Below are positions 34,047 to 42,954 of a stretch of 64,000 nucleotides of DNA, in pieces. This DNA comes from Hymenobacter duratus (GTDB lineage: Bacteria > Bacteroidota > Bacteroidia > Cytophagales > Hymenobacteraceae). The stretch's first letter is position 1. Each line of letters starts with the position of its first letter. The notes beneath the pieces were generated by a model. That model saw only the letters and a list, made by a program, of their open reading frames with translations. It did not search any database and was not told the origin of the DNA. The stretch is from the NCBI RefSeq assembly GCF_014698995.1, contig NZ_JACWZZ010000002.1, forward strand, positions 372,001 to 436,000. Reading direction: 5' to 3'. Position numbers and translations under genes: made by a program.

Positions 34047-35204
34047 CTAAGGCACTAGTCGTTTCAGGCTCTCTTCCAGCTCCGTTAGCCGGTCCTGGCT
34101 GCTGTTTTCGTTCACCAGCAGCACCATAGCTACCTGCGTGGCCGGGTAAAGCACTAGTCGGGTATTGTAGCCAGTGGATTTGCCATTATGATAGATTCGC
34201 GGCTTTCCCTGCGCATCGGTATCCAACATCCAGGTTAGCCCCATTCCCGTTTCCGCGGCCCCGCCCCAGGTGCGCTGGTGGGCCAGGCGCACGGCCGGCA
34301 GCCGCTCCTGCAGATTAGCCTGTGCGTAGCGCAGCAGGTCAGCGGCGGTGGAGCTCAGGTTGGGGCCGCCCCAGTAGCCCGTGTAGTTCTGGTGCGCCTG
34401 CGGCAGGTCGGGCCGGGTGTAGCCTATAGCGTAGCGCATTTGTTCTTTGGCTGAAAGCACGCGCTTGGTATCGCGCAGGCCGAACTGCTTGCGCACATAG
34501 CTGGTCACCAGCTGCTCGTAGGGCTGCTGATAGACACGCTCCAGTAGTAGCTGCAGCACCAGCGTGGCTACGCCGTTGTAGCGGTAGGTGGTGCCCGGCG
34601 CGGTAGCCAGCTGAAAATGGTGCATGTCGGCCAGCAGGCTGTCGGCTGAGTAGCGGTTGTAGTGCGCCGTCTTCTCCGCAAGGTTCAGTTGGTCGAGGCG
34701 CTGCTTGGTAGCGGCCGTGTACACGTGGGCGGTGCCGGGCAAGCCCGAGGTATGGTTGGCCAAGTCTACCAGCCGCACAGGCTGGCCCTGGTACTGCAGG
34801 TTGGGGTACTGGCCGGGCAGATACTGGCGGATGTCGTCCGTGAGCCGCACCTTTTTGTCGAGTACGGCCTGGGCCAGCAGCGTGCCCACGAAGGTTTTGG
34901 CCACCGAGCCCATGTCGTAGTAAGTAGTGGCGGTAGGCCGGCGGCCCGTGCCCTTTTCCACTTCGCCATAGTTGTAGAAGCGCTGCCGGCCCTGCTGGTA
35001 CACTCCAATGGACAAGCCTGCCGCTTCGGGCTGCTGCATGTAGGGCAGCACCACGCGGTGTACCGCCGAGTCGAGGGCCGTTCGGAGTGGGTTGTCGGTT
35101 AGTACGGGCCGGGCGCTGGCTGGCGCCTGGGCATGGCTGGTCGTGCAGCCATCCGTCAGCAGCATGCCGGCGGCAGAGGCGAGTAAGATAAGAGCGTATC
35201 GCAT
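34047..35204 (-). CDS. Serine hydrolase of the beta-lactamase/DD-peptidase (class C-like) family
   Basis: Protein of 385 residues with a lipoprotein-like signal (AGMLLTDGC). The S-x-x-K motif is GSVAKTF. The usual Y-S-N motif appears degenerate (YRYNGVA), and the third motif is HNGKSTGYN in place of KTG. Members act as D-aminopeptidases, esterases or penicillin-recognising proteins; true beta-lactamase activity is not implied. It is last in a run of minus-strand secreted-protein genes and starts 33 bp after the truncated lipoprotein gene. Confidence 0.8.
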   Translation of the reverse strand: MRYALILLASAAGMLLTDGCTTSHAQAPASARPVLTDNPLRTALDSAVHRVVLPYMQQPEAAGLSIGVYQQGRQRFYNYGEVEKGTGRRPTATTYYDMGSVAKTFVGTLLAQAVLDKKVRLTDDIRQYLPGQYPNLQYQGQPVRLVDLANHTSGLPGTAHVYTAATKQRLDQLNLAEKTAHYNRYSADSLLADMHHFQLATAPGTTYRYNGVATLVLQLLLERVYQQPYEQLVTSYVRKQFGLRDTKRVLSAKEQMRYAIGYTRPDLPQAHQNYTGYWGGPNLSSTAADLLRYAQANLQERLPAVRLAHQRTWGGAAETGMGLTWMLDTDAQGKPRIYHNGKSTGYNTRLVLYPATQVAMVLLVNENSSQDRLTELEESLKRLVP

Positions 35205-35237
35205 CAGAAAAGAGGAAGTAGGGAAGAAAAAAAATGT

Positions 35238-35516
35238 CTACCGGGTCAGTATTGCTGGAAATTGCATGCAAATCGAACATAATGCCGGTGCGTTGTAGCT
35301 ACTGCTGGGTTCGGCCGTAAGCGAATAGGTATCCCGGCCGTCGGCGCCTGTCAGGGTGACGTAGCTGGCGGCCCGAGCCGGCGTGACCTGGCCCTGAATC
35401 ATGTCCTCAGTAGGCAGGGGCGCCACGGCATCTTCCTTGGAGCAGGAGCCAGTAACCAGAAACAGGACGCACCCTAGCAGGAAGAGCGCACAGCGCAGAG
35501 AGTAGGTAAGAAACAT
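35238..35516 (-). pseudogene. Truncated lipoprotein, likely remnant of a paralogue of the 39346-40170 gene
   Basis: The frame gives 92 residues. The lipoprotein signal is LGCVLFLVTGSC followed by SKEDAVAPLPTEDM, and then IQGQVTPARAASYVTLTGAD and SLTAEPSSSYN. This lines up with the N-terminus of the lipoprotein at 39346-40170 (LTGCHKEE, LEGRLQPIGSADSILLHGAG, WSVAPDARTG). After about 75 residues the similarity stops and an unrelated, Cys-containing tail (APALCSICMQFPAILTR) leads to the stop. The rest of the 274-residue partner is missing. The start at 35516 is set by the signal peptide. It might still be expressed as a small lipoprotein. Confidence 0.5.
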
Positions 35517-35578
35517 GGAGAGAAAAGAAATATGGTGAAGTAAATATCTGGAAGTATGGACAGGCGGCAACCCGCTTG

Positions 35579-37477
35579 CTAGGGCTTGCTGAACGCGAAG
35601 CGGCAGCATCCTTCAACCAGCACGAAGCGCGACTGCCCCGCCTCAAACTCCAGTAGCCCGCCGGTCGGCTCGAACCGGAAGACGTTTGGGCGAACCGGCC
35701 GCAGCACGAAAGCCGGCTGCCCCGTGGGCTGGGCCTGCAGCGTTTCCCCCACCCGGGACAGGGTGATGGTCAGCGGCAGCTGCGGGCAGCTATAACGCCC
35801 CGCGTAGCGGTCCAGCTCCGGCGCGGTGGGCTGGAAGCCCGGGCTTGCGCGCGCCGGGTCCGGGCGCGGCCGTTGGGGCGCGGTGGCTACTGCCCAGGCG
35901 GTGCGGAAGATGAGCTGGCTGCGCCGGGTGAGGGCCGCAAAGTCAATCTTATCCACATCGTCGCCGGGCTGGTGATAGTCGGGGTGGAAGCCGCTGAAGT
36001 AGTAGATGACTGGTACCTGCTGCCGGGCGAAGTTATAGTGGTCGGAGCGGTAGTAGAGGTACGCGGGATGGGTCAGCGTATTGTAGCGGTAGTCCAGCTG
36101 CAGTGGCTGATGCCGGCCATTGGTCTGCTCGCTCAGCTCGTGCAGTTCGCCGGAAAGCCAGTTGCTGCCCAGCAGGTACAGGTAGTCGCCCTGCTGGTGG
36201 AGGCTGTCCACGCGGCCCACCATGTCCAGGTGCAGGTTGGCCACGGTGGCCGTAAGCGGAAATACAGGGTGGTCGGTGTAGTACCGGGAGCCCAGCAGGC
36301 CCAGCTCTTCGCCCGTAAAGCCCACAAACAGCAGGCTGCGGCGCGGCCCGTGCCCTTCGCGCTTGGCCTGGGCAAACGCCCGGGCCATAGCCAGCACGCT
36401 CACCGTCCCGGAGCCATCGTCGTCGGCCCCGTTGTAGACTTGCCCGTGCTGGCGGCCCACGTGGTCGTAGTGGGCGGAAATCACCACCACTTCCTCTTTC
36501 TTATCGGTGCCTTCGAGGTAGCCCAGCACGTTCTCGGTGGGGAAGCGCTGGGTTTGTTCCCGCACCTGCAGTGTCACGGCCGGCGGCCGGAACGGCGAGG
36601 CCACGGGCTTGCCGGCGGCCGCTACCTGCTGCTGGTAGGCCGCCAGTCCGGCCTCGGTAGTCCCCAGCAGGGCGGCTCCCATTTCGGGCGACACAAAAAA
36701 CACGTTGGCCCCCGCGGCGGGCGCCGGGGCCGGCCCGTCGGGAAAGGCAATGCGCGGTTCCCAGCCGGGCAGGTCGGCGTAGGCCTGCGGTACCTGCGCC
36801 AACGCGGCGGCGCTGGGCATAATCCGGAAGGTGGCGTGCGGGGCCAGGGTGCGCATGGCCGGGCTGCGGGCCAGCATCTCGGCAAAGCCCGGCTGGGCGT
36901 AGGCGCTGGCCTGGCCGTTCGGGCTCAGCAAGGGCTGGCCGGCCGGGTTCCGGGGCTCGTCGAGCAGCAGCACCAGGTCCTTGGCCTGCAGCGCCGGGTC
37001 CGAGGGGGTGTAGTCGGCAAAGCCGGGGGTGCTGATGCCGTAGCCCACGAAGGTGGGCTGAATCACGGCAGCGGCGGCAGCCGGGTTGCGCAGCAGCACG
37101 AAGAAGTCCTGGTTCACCCGGAAGGTCCGGGTTCCGACCGTCACCGACGAGGCGGAGTCCACCCCCGTCCGGGTCAGAGTGAAGCGCTGATAGTAGGGCG
37201 TATCGGATCCCGCTACGGGGCCCCGCAGCCCCGCGGCGGCAAAGGCCCGCGCCAGGTAGGCGGCGGCTTGCTGCTGCCCCCGCCGGCCGGTGGCGCGGCC
37301 TTCGTAGGCATCGGAAGCCAGCACCGTCAGGTCCTGGCGCAGCGCGGCGGGCGTGATGCGGGCGGCGTAGGTCGGGGCCGGGTCCGCGGGGGGCCGCCGG
37401 GCCCGCTGGGCGTGGGTGCCGAGCGGGAGCAGCGGCACCGCCAGGACGATAAGGAGGCGAACGGGAAAGGCTGGCAT
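35579..37477 (-). CDS. Secreted M28-family peptidase
   Basis: Protein of 632 residues. The signal peptide ends near THAQ. A PA-like insert (about 140-250) precedes the zinc peptidase core: SAHYDHVG (His), NGADDDGSGT (Asp), FTGEELGLLGSRYY (Glu-Glu), NLHLDMVGR (Asp) and RSDHYNFA (His). The C-terminal 80 residues (LDRYAGRYSCPQLPLTITLS) look like a DUF3471/Pab87-type lipocalin-like domain. Such proteins cleave short peptides in the periplasm or outside. It starts 13 bp after the hydrolase fusion gene, so the two are one operon. The coding GC content is extreme. Confidence 0.87.
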   Translation of the reverse strand: MPAFPVRLLIVLAVPLLPLGTHAQRARRPPADPAPTYAARITPAALRQDLTVLASDAYEGRATGRRGQQQAAAYLARAFAAAGLRGPVAGSDTPYYQRFTLTRTGVDSASSVTVGTRTFRVNQDFFVLLRNPAAAAAVIQPTFVGYGISTPGFADYTPSDPALQAKDLVLLLDEPRNPAGQPLLSPNGQASAYAQPGFAEMLARSPAMRTLAPHATFRIMPSAAALAQVPQAYADLPGWEPRIAFPDGPAPAPAAGANVFFVSPEMGAALLGTTEAGLAAYQQQVAAAGKPVASPFRPPAVTLQVREQTQRFPTENVLGYLEGTDKKEEVVVISAHYDHVGRQHGQVYNGADDDGSGTVSVLAMARAFAQAKREGHGPRRSLLFVGFTGEELGLLGSRYYTDHPVFPLTATVANLHLDMVGRVDSLHQQGDYLYLLGSNWLSGELHELSEQTNGRHQPLQLDYRYNTLTHPAYLYYRSDHYNFARQQVPVIYYFSGFHPDYHQPGDDVDKIDFAALTRRSQLIFRTAWAVATAPQRPRPDPARASPGFQPTAPELDRYAGRYSCPQLPLTITLSRVGETLQAQPTGQPAFVLRPVRPNVFRFEPTGGLLEFEAGQSRFVLVEGCCRFAFSKP

Positions 37478-37490
37478 AGCGGGGAAAAGG

Positions 37491-39230
37491 TTAGCCGCGG
37501 GGCTGGCCTGGGCCGGCAGCGGGCTGAGCGGCAGGTACTTCCGCCGGGCGGAAAAAGCGCAGCACCTGCTCGGTGAAAAGCCGGGGAGTTTCCACCGGCG
37601 CGTAGTGCGTGGCGCCGGGCAAGAGCAGCAGCGTGCCGTGCGGCAGGGCGGCCGCAATGGCCCGGGTGTGGGCCGGCCGGATGACGTCGTGCTCCCCCGC
37701 CATGGCCAGCGCCGGCGCCTGAATCCGGGCCAGGTCGGCCGGGGTGAGGTGGGGCTCCTGCAGCAGCAGGTTCAGCAGGCGGGTCTGGGTAGGCGAGGCC
37801 GCTTCGGGGTGGGCGGCGCGGCGGCGCAGCAGCGTTTCCAGCTCGGGCGTGAAGGCCTCGGGGCCCGGAAACAGGTTGGCACCCAGCACGGCGAGGCGAC
37901 GCACGTAGGCGGGGTAGCGCAGGGCCATTGTCAGGGCGGTGTTGCCCCCGTCGCTCCAGCCCAGCACGTTTACCTGGCGCAGGTGCAGCGTATCCAGCAG
38001 CTGGCGCATGTCGGCGGCAAACCGCTCGTAGGAAAGCGGGGTGGTGGTGGCATCCTGGCTGCGGCCCTGGGCCCGCGTATCCACGGCAATTACCCGGAAG
38101 TGCTGGCTCAGCTCGCCAATCTGGGCCGAAAAAGCCGCAATCGACTGGCTGTTACCGTGCAGCAGCAGCAGCGGCTCGCCGTGGCCGTACTCTTCGTAGT
38201 ACAGCGTGCCGCCCTCGATGGCCACGGTACGGCCCACGGCCGCGCTGTCGCCGTAGTGCCGCGACGTGGCCGGCTGGGGAGGCGGGGCCAGCAGGGTCAG
38301 GTAGCGCAGGCTGTCGGGCAGGGTTTCGGGGGCGGCGGCCCCGGTCTCGGCGGCCCCGGCCCGGGCGTCGACGTCCGCCGTGAGGTTCAGGCTCAGGTAA
38401 CCAGGGCGGATGGCCCGCCACTGGGCCGCGCTTTTCTCGCGGAACAGCACCGCGTGGCCCGGCGTAGGCACGGCGGCCAGCCCGAACGCCTTGGTATTGC
38501 CGGCAATGGCCTCGCTGCGCAGCCATTGCAGCGTGACGGCCACCTGGCGCACGTCACCCAGGCTCAGGTGATACGGGCGCAGGTCCACCGTCACCCAGCC
38601 CCGGGGCTGCGTCACGTCGAATACGATATCCGGGTGCGGCACGGGCTGGTCGGGCAGGCCCTGTTTCACGCGGTAGAGCTGCAGCCGGAACGTGACGGTT
38701 TTGAACCGGTTGAAGGCCACAAAGAAGCGGGCCTCGCGCAACTGGGAGCCGGGGTCCAGCTCAATCACGGTACCCTGCTCCCGGCCCAGCTCGTCGCTGA
38801 TCAGGCTGGGCTCGGTGTACAGGCTGGCGCCCATCAGGGTGGAGCTGCCGGTGCGGCCAAAGGTGCGGGGCTTGCGGGGTTTGCCCAGCGGCGCCTGCAC
38901 AATGACTTCGCCGAGCGAAACAGCCGCCGGCGTCAGCTCGATGGTACGGCGCCCCGGCCGGAAATCGTCCACGGCCAGGCGGACGGGCTCGTAGCCGACG
39001 CAGGAAACCACCAGCTCCGCTCCGGCCACGTCGCCGGGCAGGGTGAAGTGAAACCCACCCTCGGCATCGGCCACCGAGCCGTAGGGCTGCCGGGCCACGC
39101 CCAGCGTAGCGTAGGCCACCGGGGCGTGGGTGGCGCGGTCGAGCACGGTGCCCTCCAACATGAGAGTTTGCCCCCGGGCGCCCGCGCAGTGCAGGCAGCA
39201 GAGCAGCAGTACAAACCAAAAAAGACGCAT
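37491..39230 (-). CDS. Carboxypeptidase-regulatory-like domain fused to an alpha/beta hydrolase
   Basis: Protein of 579 residues with a signal peptide ending GARGQ. Residues 20-120 form a CarboxypepD_reg-like (TonB-receptor plug-type) domain: LEGTVLDRATHAPVAYATLGV and VSLGEVIVQAP. A middle beta-rich region (about 125-320) is unassigned. The C-terminal 270 residues are an alpha/beta hydrolase with LLLLHGNSQS, nucleophile in LGWSDGGNTA, a loop with GEHDVIRP, and GATHYAP for the His. The architecture of a peptidase-regulatory domain on an esterase-like enzyme is uncommon. ATG 39230 is chosen over upstream options because the signal peptide starts there. Confidence 0.82.
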   Translation of the reverse strand: MRLFWFVLLLCCLHCAGARGQTLMLEGTVLDRATHAPVAYATLGVARQPYGSVADAEGGFHFTLPGDVAGAELVVSCVGYEPVRLAVDDFRPGRRTIELTPAAVSLGEVIVQAPLGKPRKPRTFGRTGSSTLMGASLYTEPSLISDELGREQGTVIELDPGSQLREARFFVAFNRFKTVTFRLQLYRVKQGLPDQPVPHPDIVFDVTQPRGWVTVDLRPYHLSLGDVRQVAVTLQWLRSEAIAGNTKAFGLAAVPTPGHAVLFREKSAAQWRAIRPGYLSLNLTADVDARAGAAETGAAAPETLPDSLRYLTLLAPPPQPATSRHYGDSAAVGRTVAIEGGTLYYEEYGHGEPLLLLHGNSQSIAAFSAQIGELSQHFRVIAVDTRAQGRSQDATTTPLSYERFAADMRQLLDTLHLRQVNVLGWSDGGNTALTMALRYPAYVRRLAVLGANLFPGPEAFTPELETLLRRRAAHPEAASPTQTRLLNLLLQEPHLTPADLARIQAPALAMAGEHDVIRPAHTRAIAAALPHGTLLLLPGATHYAPVETPRLFTEQVLRFFRPAEVPAAQPAAGPGQPRG

Positions 39231-39345
39231 AATAACTACGTGAATCAGCAACGGGAATTCTTATTTGATTCTTTGCTTATCAAGCCAATGCCACCTGTAA
39301 ACCGCGTGGCAAGGTTACGACGCGGGTTAGGAATCAAGCAGGTTG

Positions 39346-40170
39346 TCAGAAGGTTATGGCGAATTCTCCGTTGGTAATGCGCTGGCTGGGAGTTGCTGCG
39401 CCTGTTCCCGGAGTAAAGCTGTAGTAGGTACCGATGAACTCGAACCGACCAGCCGCCCGCCGCGCTACGCTGTCGAACTGGCTTACCGTAATGGTGCCGA
39501 CGGGTTGGAAGGAATACATGGTTGTGTACTGATCAAAATTACCTCCACGGGTAAACGTGTATCGGGCGTAGGGATACACGCTGCCCCCCAGTGGATAGGT
39601 GCCCACGCCGCTGAAGGGCCGCGCATTGGCGAGACCGGCCTGACTGATAACCAAGGTGAGGGAGTGGCTTTCCTGGTTGGCATCGGGGGCGGAGCTGCCT
39701 TCGATAGTGAATTTATCGGCGGTGAATTCGCCAGAGGTGGCCGGCACGCTGTAGCGCACCCCGTTCATCTCCCAGCTGATTGTGCCGCGCACCCGCACGG
39801 CCCGCGGCAGCGTGAGCAGGGTGCGGGTAGTGTCACCGACTTTTACCATCAGTTCCTGGGCCTCATTGGACGTAAACAGATAGTCGGCGACCGGCACGGC
39901 CCCGAGCAGGTAGTTCCCGGGAGGTAGCTGCGTAAACCGGAACAACCCGGTGCGCGCATCGGGCGCCACCGACCAGCGCCGGAAGCCCGCCCCGTGCAGC
40001 AGGATGCTGTCGGCGGAGCCGATGGGCTGCAGCCGTCCTTCCAGGGTTCCGGTAGTAGCGGGCGCGGGGCGGGACGGCTTAATTTCTTCTTTATGGCAGC
40101 CCGTCAGGGCAAGGAGGAAGGCGACGGTGAGCGAGGCAGCAAAAGCACGGAAGAAAGCGGGGACTATCAT
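39346..40170 (-). CDS. Lipoprotein with carboxypeptidase-regulatory-like domain, function unknown
   Basis: Protein of 274 residues. The lipobox LLALTGC predicts lipidation at residue 25 (HKEE follows). Residues 40-130 resemble a DUF4382/carboxypeptidase-regulatory sandwich (LEGRLQPIG, FRFTQLPPGNYLLGAVP). The rest resembles DUF6252-type proteins of Bacteroidota (ISWEMNGVRYSVPATSGEF, GRFEFIGTY, ITNGEFAITF at the very end). No catalytic residues are seen. A truncated paralogue lies at 35238-35516. It stands between the S41 peptidase and the hydrolase fusion on the same strand. Confidence 0.65.
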   Translation of the reverse strand: MIVPAFFRAFAASLTVAFLLALTGCHKEEIKPSRPAPATTGTLEGRLQPIGSADSILLHGAGFRRWSVAPDARTGLFRFTQLPPGNYLLGAVPVADYLFTSNEAQELMVKVGDTTRTLLTLPRAVRVRGTISWEMNGVRYSVPATSGEFTADKFTIEGSSAPDANQESHSLTLVISQAGLANARPFSGVGTYPLGGSVYPYARYTFTRGGNFDQYTTMYSFQPVGTITVSQFDSVARRAAGRFEFIGTYYSFTPGTGAATPSQRITNGEFAITF

Positions 40171-40364
40171 GGGAGGGAAAGCAGGAATAAAAAGTAGTAG
40201 GAATGCGCAGCCTGAACCAGCCGGCCAGCAAACGCAGGCAGTAGCCCGGAACTGAGGCCCGGCAACGAGGACATTGCCGTGAAAGAATTTGAAAGGGCTT
40301 GCTGGTGAATTGAGCGCTCATGCGGAACAGCAGCGCTGTTGCCCGTGAGATTCAGAAGTTTCCG

Positions 40365-42077
40365 CTACTGGCGCTGAAGCAGTTCGAGGGCCCGCTCCCG
40401 CAACTCGTCGCGGCCGGCGCGCAGGCCGGCGGGGGTCGGCTGCACCACCACGTCCGGGATAATGCCTACGCCCTGGGTGGGGCGCCCATCGGGGTAGAAC
40501 ACGCCGATGCCCGACATACCCGTTTTCAGCCCGCCCGGCAGCGTGATGGAAGAGCGGTTACCATCGGCCCCGGCCGTCTGGCTGCCCAGAATGGTGCAGT
40601 TTGGCGTAGCCCGCAGCGTAATGGCCGTAAACTCGCCCTGGCTCAGCGTGATTTCATTGACCAGCACCACCACCCGGCCGGTGTAGGGCAGCCCGGGCCC
40701 GGCCTGCGGGTAGATGGTGTCGGGGTCGGCGCGCAGAAAGCGGCCGGGCGAGCGGGTATCGAACAGCGTGTACCGGGCGAAGGTCGCGGGCTCGGGCAGG
40801 AAATAGCCGGGCAGCTGGCCCGCTACGAAGTCGCCGGGGTAGTTGCGCAGGTCGATGATGAGGCCCCGGGTCTGGCGGAAGGTCTGCATCATCCGCGGCA
40901 GCTTGTCGCGGCGCACCTGGGCCATGTCGATATAGCCCACGGTCGGGGTCAGAAATCGGTACAGGCTATCGGCCGCAGCCCGGGGCACGGGCGTCAGGGT
41001 GGTCGTCAGGCGGGCCTCGGCCCGCACGCGCAGCGGTCGGCCCTCGCGCAGCAGGTCCAGCGTAAGCTCGGGCGTGGGGCTGACGAGCAGCTCCCGGGCA
41101 ATGAGGCGCAGCCGGGCGGGGCGGTTGGAGCCCGGCGTTTCGGGCAGGCGCTGCCGGACCAGCTCCGCCACCGGCACGCTGTTGAGGTGGGTGATAATGT
41201 CGCCCGGGGCCAGGGGACTGGGCTGGCCCACCCCGTCCTGGCGCACGCGCCGTACCACCGCCTGCTCCCCGATAAACTGCACCACCGCCGGCACCAAGTA
41301 CGCGCCCGCTTCCTGGTCGAGCAGGGCATCCGGGGCCAGGGTGGCGTGCCCGTCCTGCAGCTCCGCCAGCAGGCGCAGCACCGCGTGGCGGTAGCGCAGG
41401 GGCGTATCGGCGGCCGCAAACAGCGGCAGCAGCTCGGGCAGCACCCGGGCCCAGGGCCGGGCCGCCAGCTCCTTGTAGGGCGAGTAGTACTCCACCATAT
41501 TCCAGAAGCGGCACAAAGCCAGGATGCGCAGCCCTACCTCGGGGCAGGCCTGGTTGGCGTAGGCTTCCTCGTGCGGAAACGACGCGTTGCCGGCCGGCAG
41601 CTTCCCCACGTAGTAGGGCTCGCCCTGGTAGCGGTTGGTCTGGATGTAGGCCAGCTGCCGCCGCAGGGCGGCATCAAAGACCCGGGACTCCCGGGCCCAG
41701 CGCAGGTCGGGGGCGGTGTGCACGGGCAGGCCGGGCGGGGTGGCGCAGCTGGGGCAGGCGGGCACGTCGCCCAGGCTGCGTATCCAGCCGCCGAGCAGCA
41801 GCCGCTGCTCGGCGGTTGTGCGGCAGGCCAGCAGGGCGGGTAGCTGGCGCAGCAGCGTAGCATCCCAGTCCTGCTGCCCGGCCGCCACGGCCGGGTGGTG
41901 GTATTTCAGAAAGCCCCAGAGCTGGCCCAGCGCCGCCACGCCCGCCACTTGCCGCGGGGTCAGCGACTGAGCGGCGGGGCTGGCCTGGACGCTAGCTGGC
42001 AAAGCCGGGGTTTGAGCTCGTAGTGCCCCGGCGCAGAAAGTGAGCAATAGCAGCCATACGTAACGAATTGGGAGCAT
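40365..42077 (-). CDS. Secreted S41-family peptidase
   Basis: Protein of 570 residues with a signal peptide ending ALRAQ. A helical N-terminal region begins with VAALGQLWGFLKYHHPAV, common in S41 peptidases of this type. A PDZ-like part (GDIITHLNSVPVAEL) comes before the ClpP/crotonase-like core. The nucleophile Ser is probably in VNEITLSQGEF and the partner Lys in the GSQTAGADGN region is not obvious. SSITLPGGLKTGMSG and QGVGIIPDVVV close the domain. C-terminal-processing or tricorn-like peptidases in this family trim unfolded envelope proteins. The coding region is very GC-rich. Confidence 0.82.
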   Translation of the reverse strand: MLPIRYVWLLLLTFCAGALRAQTPALPASVQASPAAQSLTPRQVAGVAALGQLWGFLKYHHPAVAAGQQDWDATLLRQLPALLACRTTAEQRLLLGGWIRSLGDVPACPSCATPPGLPVHTAPDLRWARESRVFDAALRRQLAYIQTNRYQGEPYYVGKLPAGNASFPHEEAYANQACPEVGLRILALCRFWNMVEYYSPYKELAARPWARVLPELLPLFAAADTPLRYRHAVLRLLAELQDGHATLAPDALLDQEAGAYLVPAVVQFIGEQAVVRRVRQDGVGQPSPLAPGDIITHLNSVPVAELVRQRLPETPGSNRPARLRLIARELLVSPTPELTLDLLREGRPLRVRAEARLTTTLTPVPRAAADSLYRFLTPTVGYIDMAQVRRDKLPRMMQTFRQTRGLIIDLRNYPGDFVAGQLPGYFLPEPATFARYTLFDTRSPGRFLRADPDTIYPQAGPGLPYTGRVVVLVNEITLSQGEFTAITLRATPNCTILGSQTAGADGNRSSITLPGGLKTGMSGIGVFYPDGRPTQGVGIIPDVVVQPTPAGLRAGRDELRERALELLQRQ

Positions 42078-42234
42078 AGGAATTGGGTTTGTTGGCTAGA
42101 GAAATAGCATGTACTGGGTCGTGATATAATTGGCAGCACATTGCGTAACCAAGCGTCCACCCCACCGAAGTGGTGCGATACGCAGGATATCAAACCCAGA
42201 AAGTAGCCGGGGGGCTGGTGCTTATTTCGCGCCT

Positions 42235-42954
42235 CTAGCCCCCAACCACGTAGCGCTGCAGCGCTTCGAAGAAGCCGCGTCGGTACGTGTCGCCGAGCGG
42301 GGCGCTGGCCTTGCCGTCCTGAAACAGGATCTGGTTGCCGTCCAAGGCCTTGATTTTGGGCAGCGACACGATGTAGGACTTGTGCACCCGCATAAACTGG
42401 GTTGGCGGCAGCCGCTCCTGCAGGTCCTTGATGTTGAGCAGCGTGATAATACGCTCCTGCTCGGTGTAGATGGACACGTAGTTCTTGAGCCCCTCCACAT
42501 ACACGATTTCCTCGAAGCTGACCTTGCGCATGCGGCCCTTGCTTTCCGTCTTGACGAAGATGTAGCTGTCGGGCGGTGGGGCAATGGGCTGGGTGGGCAG
42601 GGCCTGCGCTTTCAGGGCTTTCTGGGCCGCTTTCAGGAACCGCTCAAAGGCAATGGGTTTGAGCAGGTAGTCCAGCGCTTCCAGCTCGAAGCCTTTGAGG
42701 GCAAACTCGCTGTAGGCTGTGGTCAGAATCACCTGGCACTTGCCCGTGAGCAGCGGCATGGCATCCAGACCCGAGAGCTGGGGCATGTGGATGTCGAGAA
42801 ACACCAGGTCCACGGGCTGGGTGGCCACCAGGCGCAGGGCCTCCACGGGGTTGGTGGTGCTGGCCACCAGCTCCAGGAAGGGCGTTTTCTCCACGAATTG
42901 CCGCAGAATATCGATGGCGCCCTGCTCATCGTCCACAATCAGGCAGCGTATCAC
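42235..42954 (-). CDS. LytTR-family response regulator, GTG start
   Basis: Protein of 239 residues. The receiver domain has the acidic pair in IVDDEQG and the phosphorylated Asp in LVFLDIHMPQLSG. A LytTR DNA-binding domain follows (about 135-239: IVYVEGLKNYVSIYT, MRVHKSYIVSLPKI). The start codon is GTG at 42954, overlapping the kinase stop codon by one base (TAGTG), which indicates translational coupling. It forms a two-component system with the LytS-type kinase upstream. Targets are unknown; the S41 and secreted-hydrolase genes downstream are possible. Confidence 0.9.
   Translation of the reverse strand: MIRCLIVDDEQGAIDILRQFVEKTPFLELVASTTNPVEALRLVATQPVDLVFLDIHMPQLSGLDAMPLLTGKCQVILTTAYSEFALKGFELEALDYLLKPIAFERFLKAAQKALKAQALPTQPIAPPPDSYIFVKTESKGRMRKVSFEEIVYVEGLKNYVSIYTEQERIITLLNIKDLQERLPPTQFMRVHKSYIVSLPKIKALDGNQILFQDGKASAPLGDTYRRGFFEALQRYVVGG

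Noticed and set aside
34047..35204. A true beta-lactamase resistance gene
   Set aside because: Only the S-x-x-K motif is clean; the second and third motifs are degenerate, as in D-aminopeptidases and esterases of the same fold.
37416..39377. Long plus-strand open frames opposite the M28 and hydrolase-fusion genes (also 35873-37576)
   Set aside because: They mirror clear minus-strand genes in the most GC-rich part of the window, where stop codons are rare by chance, and the proteins are Gly/Gln/Arg-rich without motifs.
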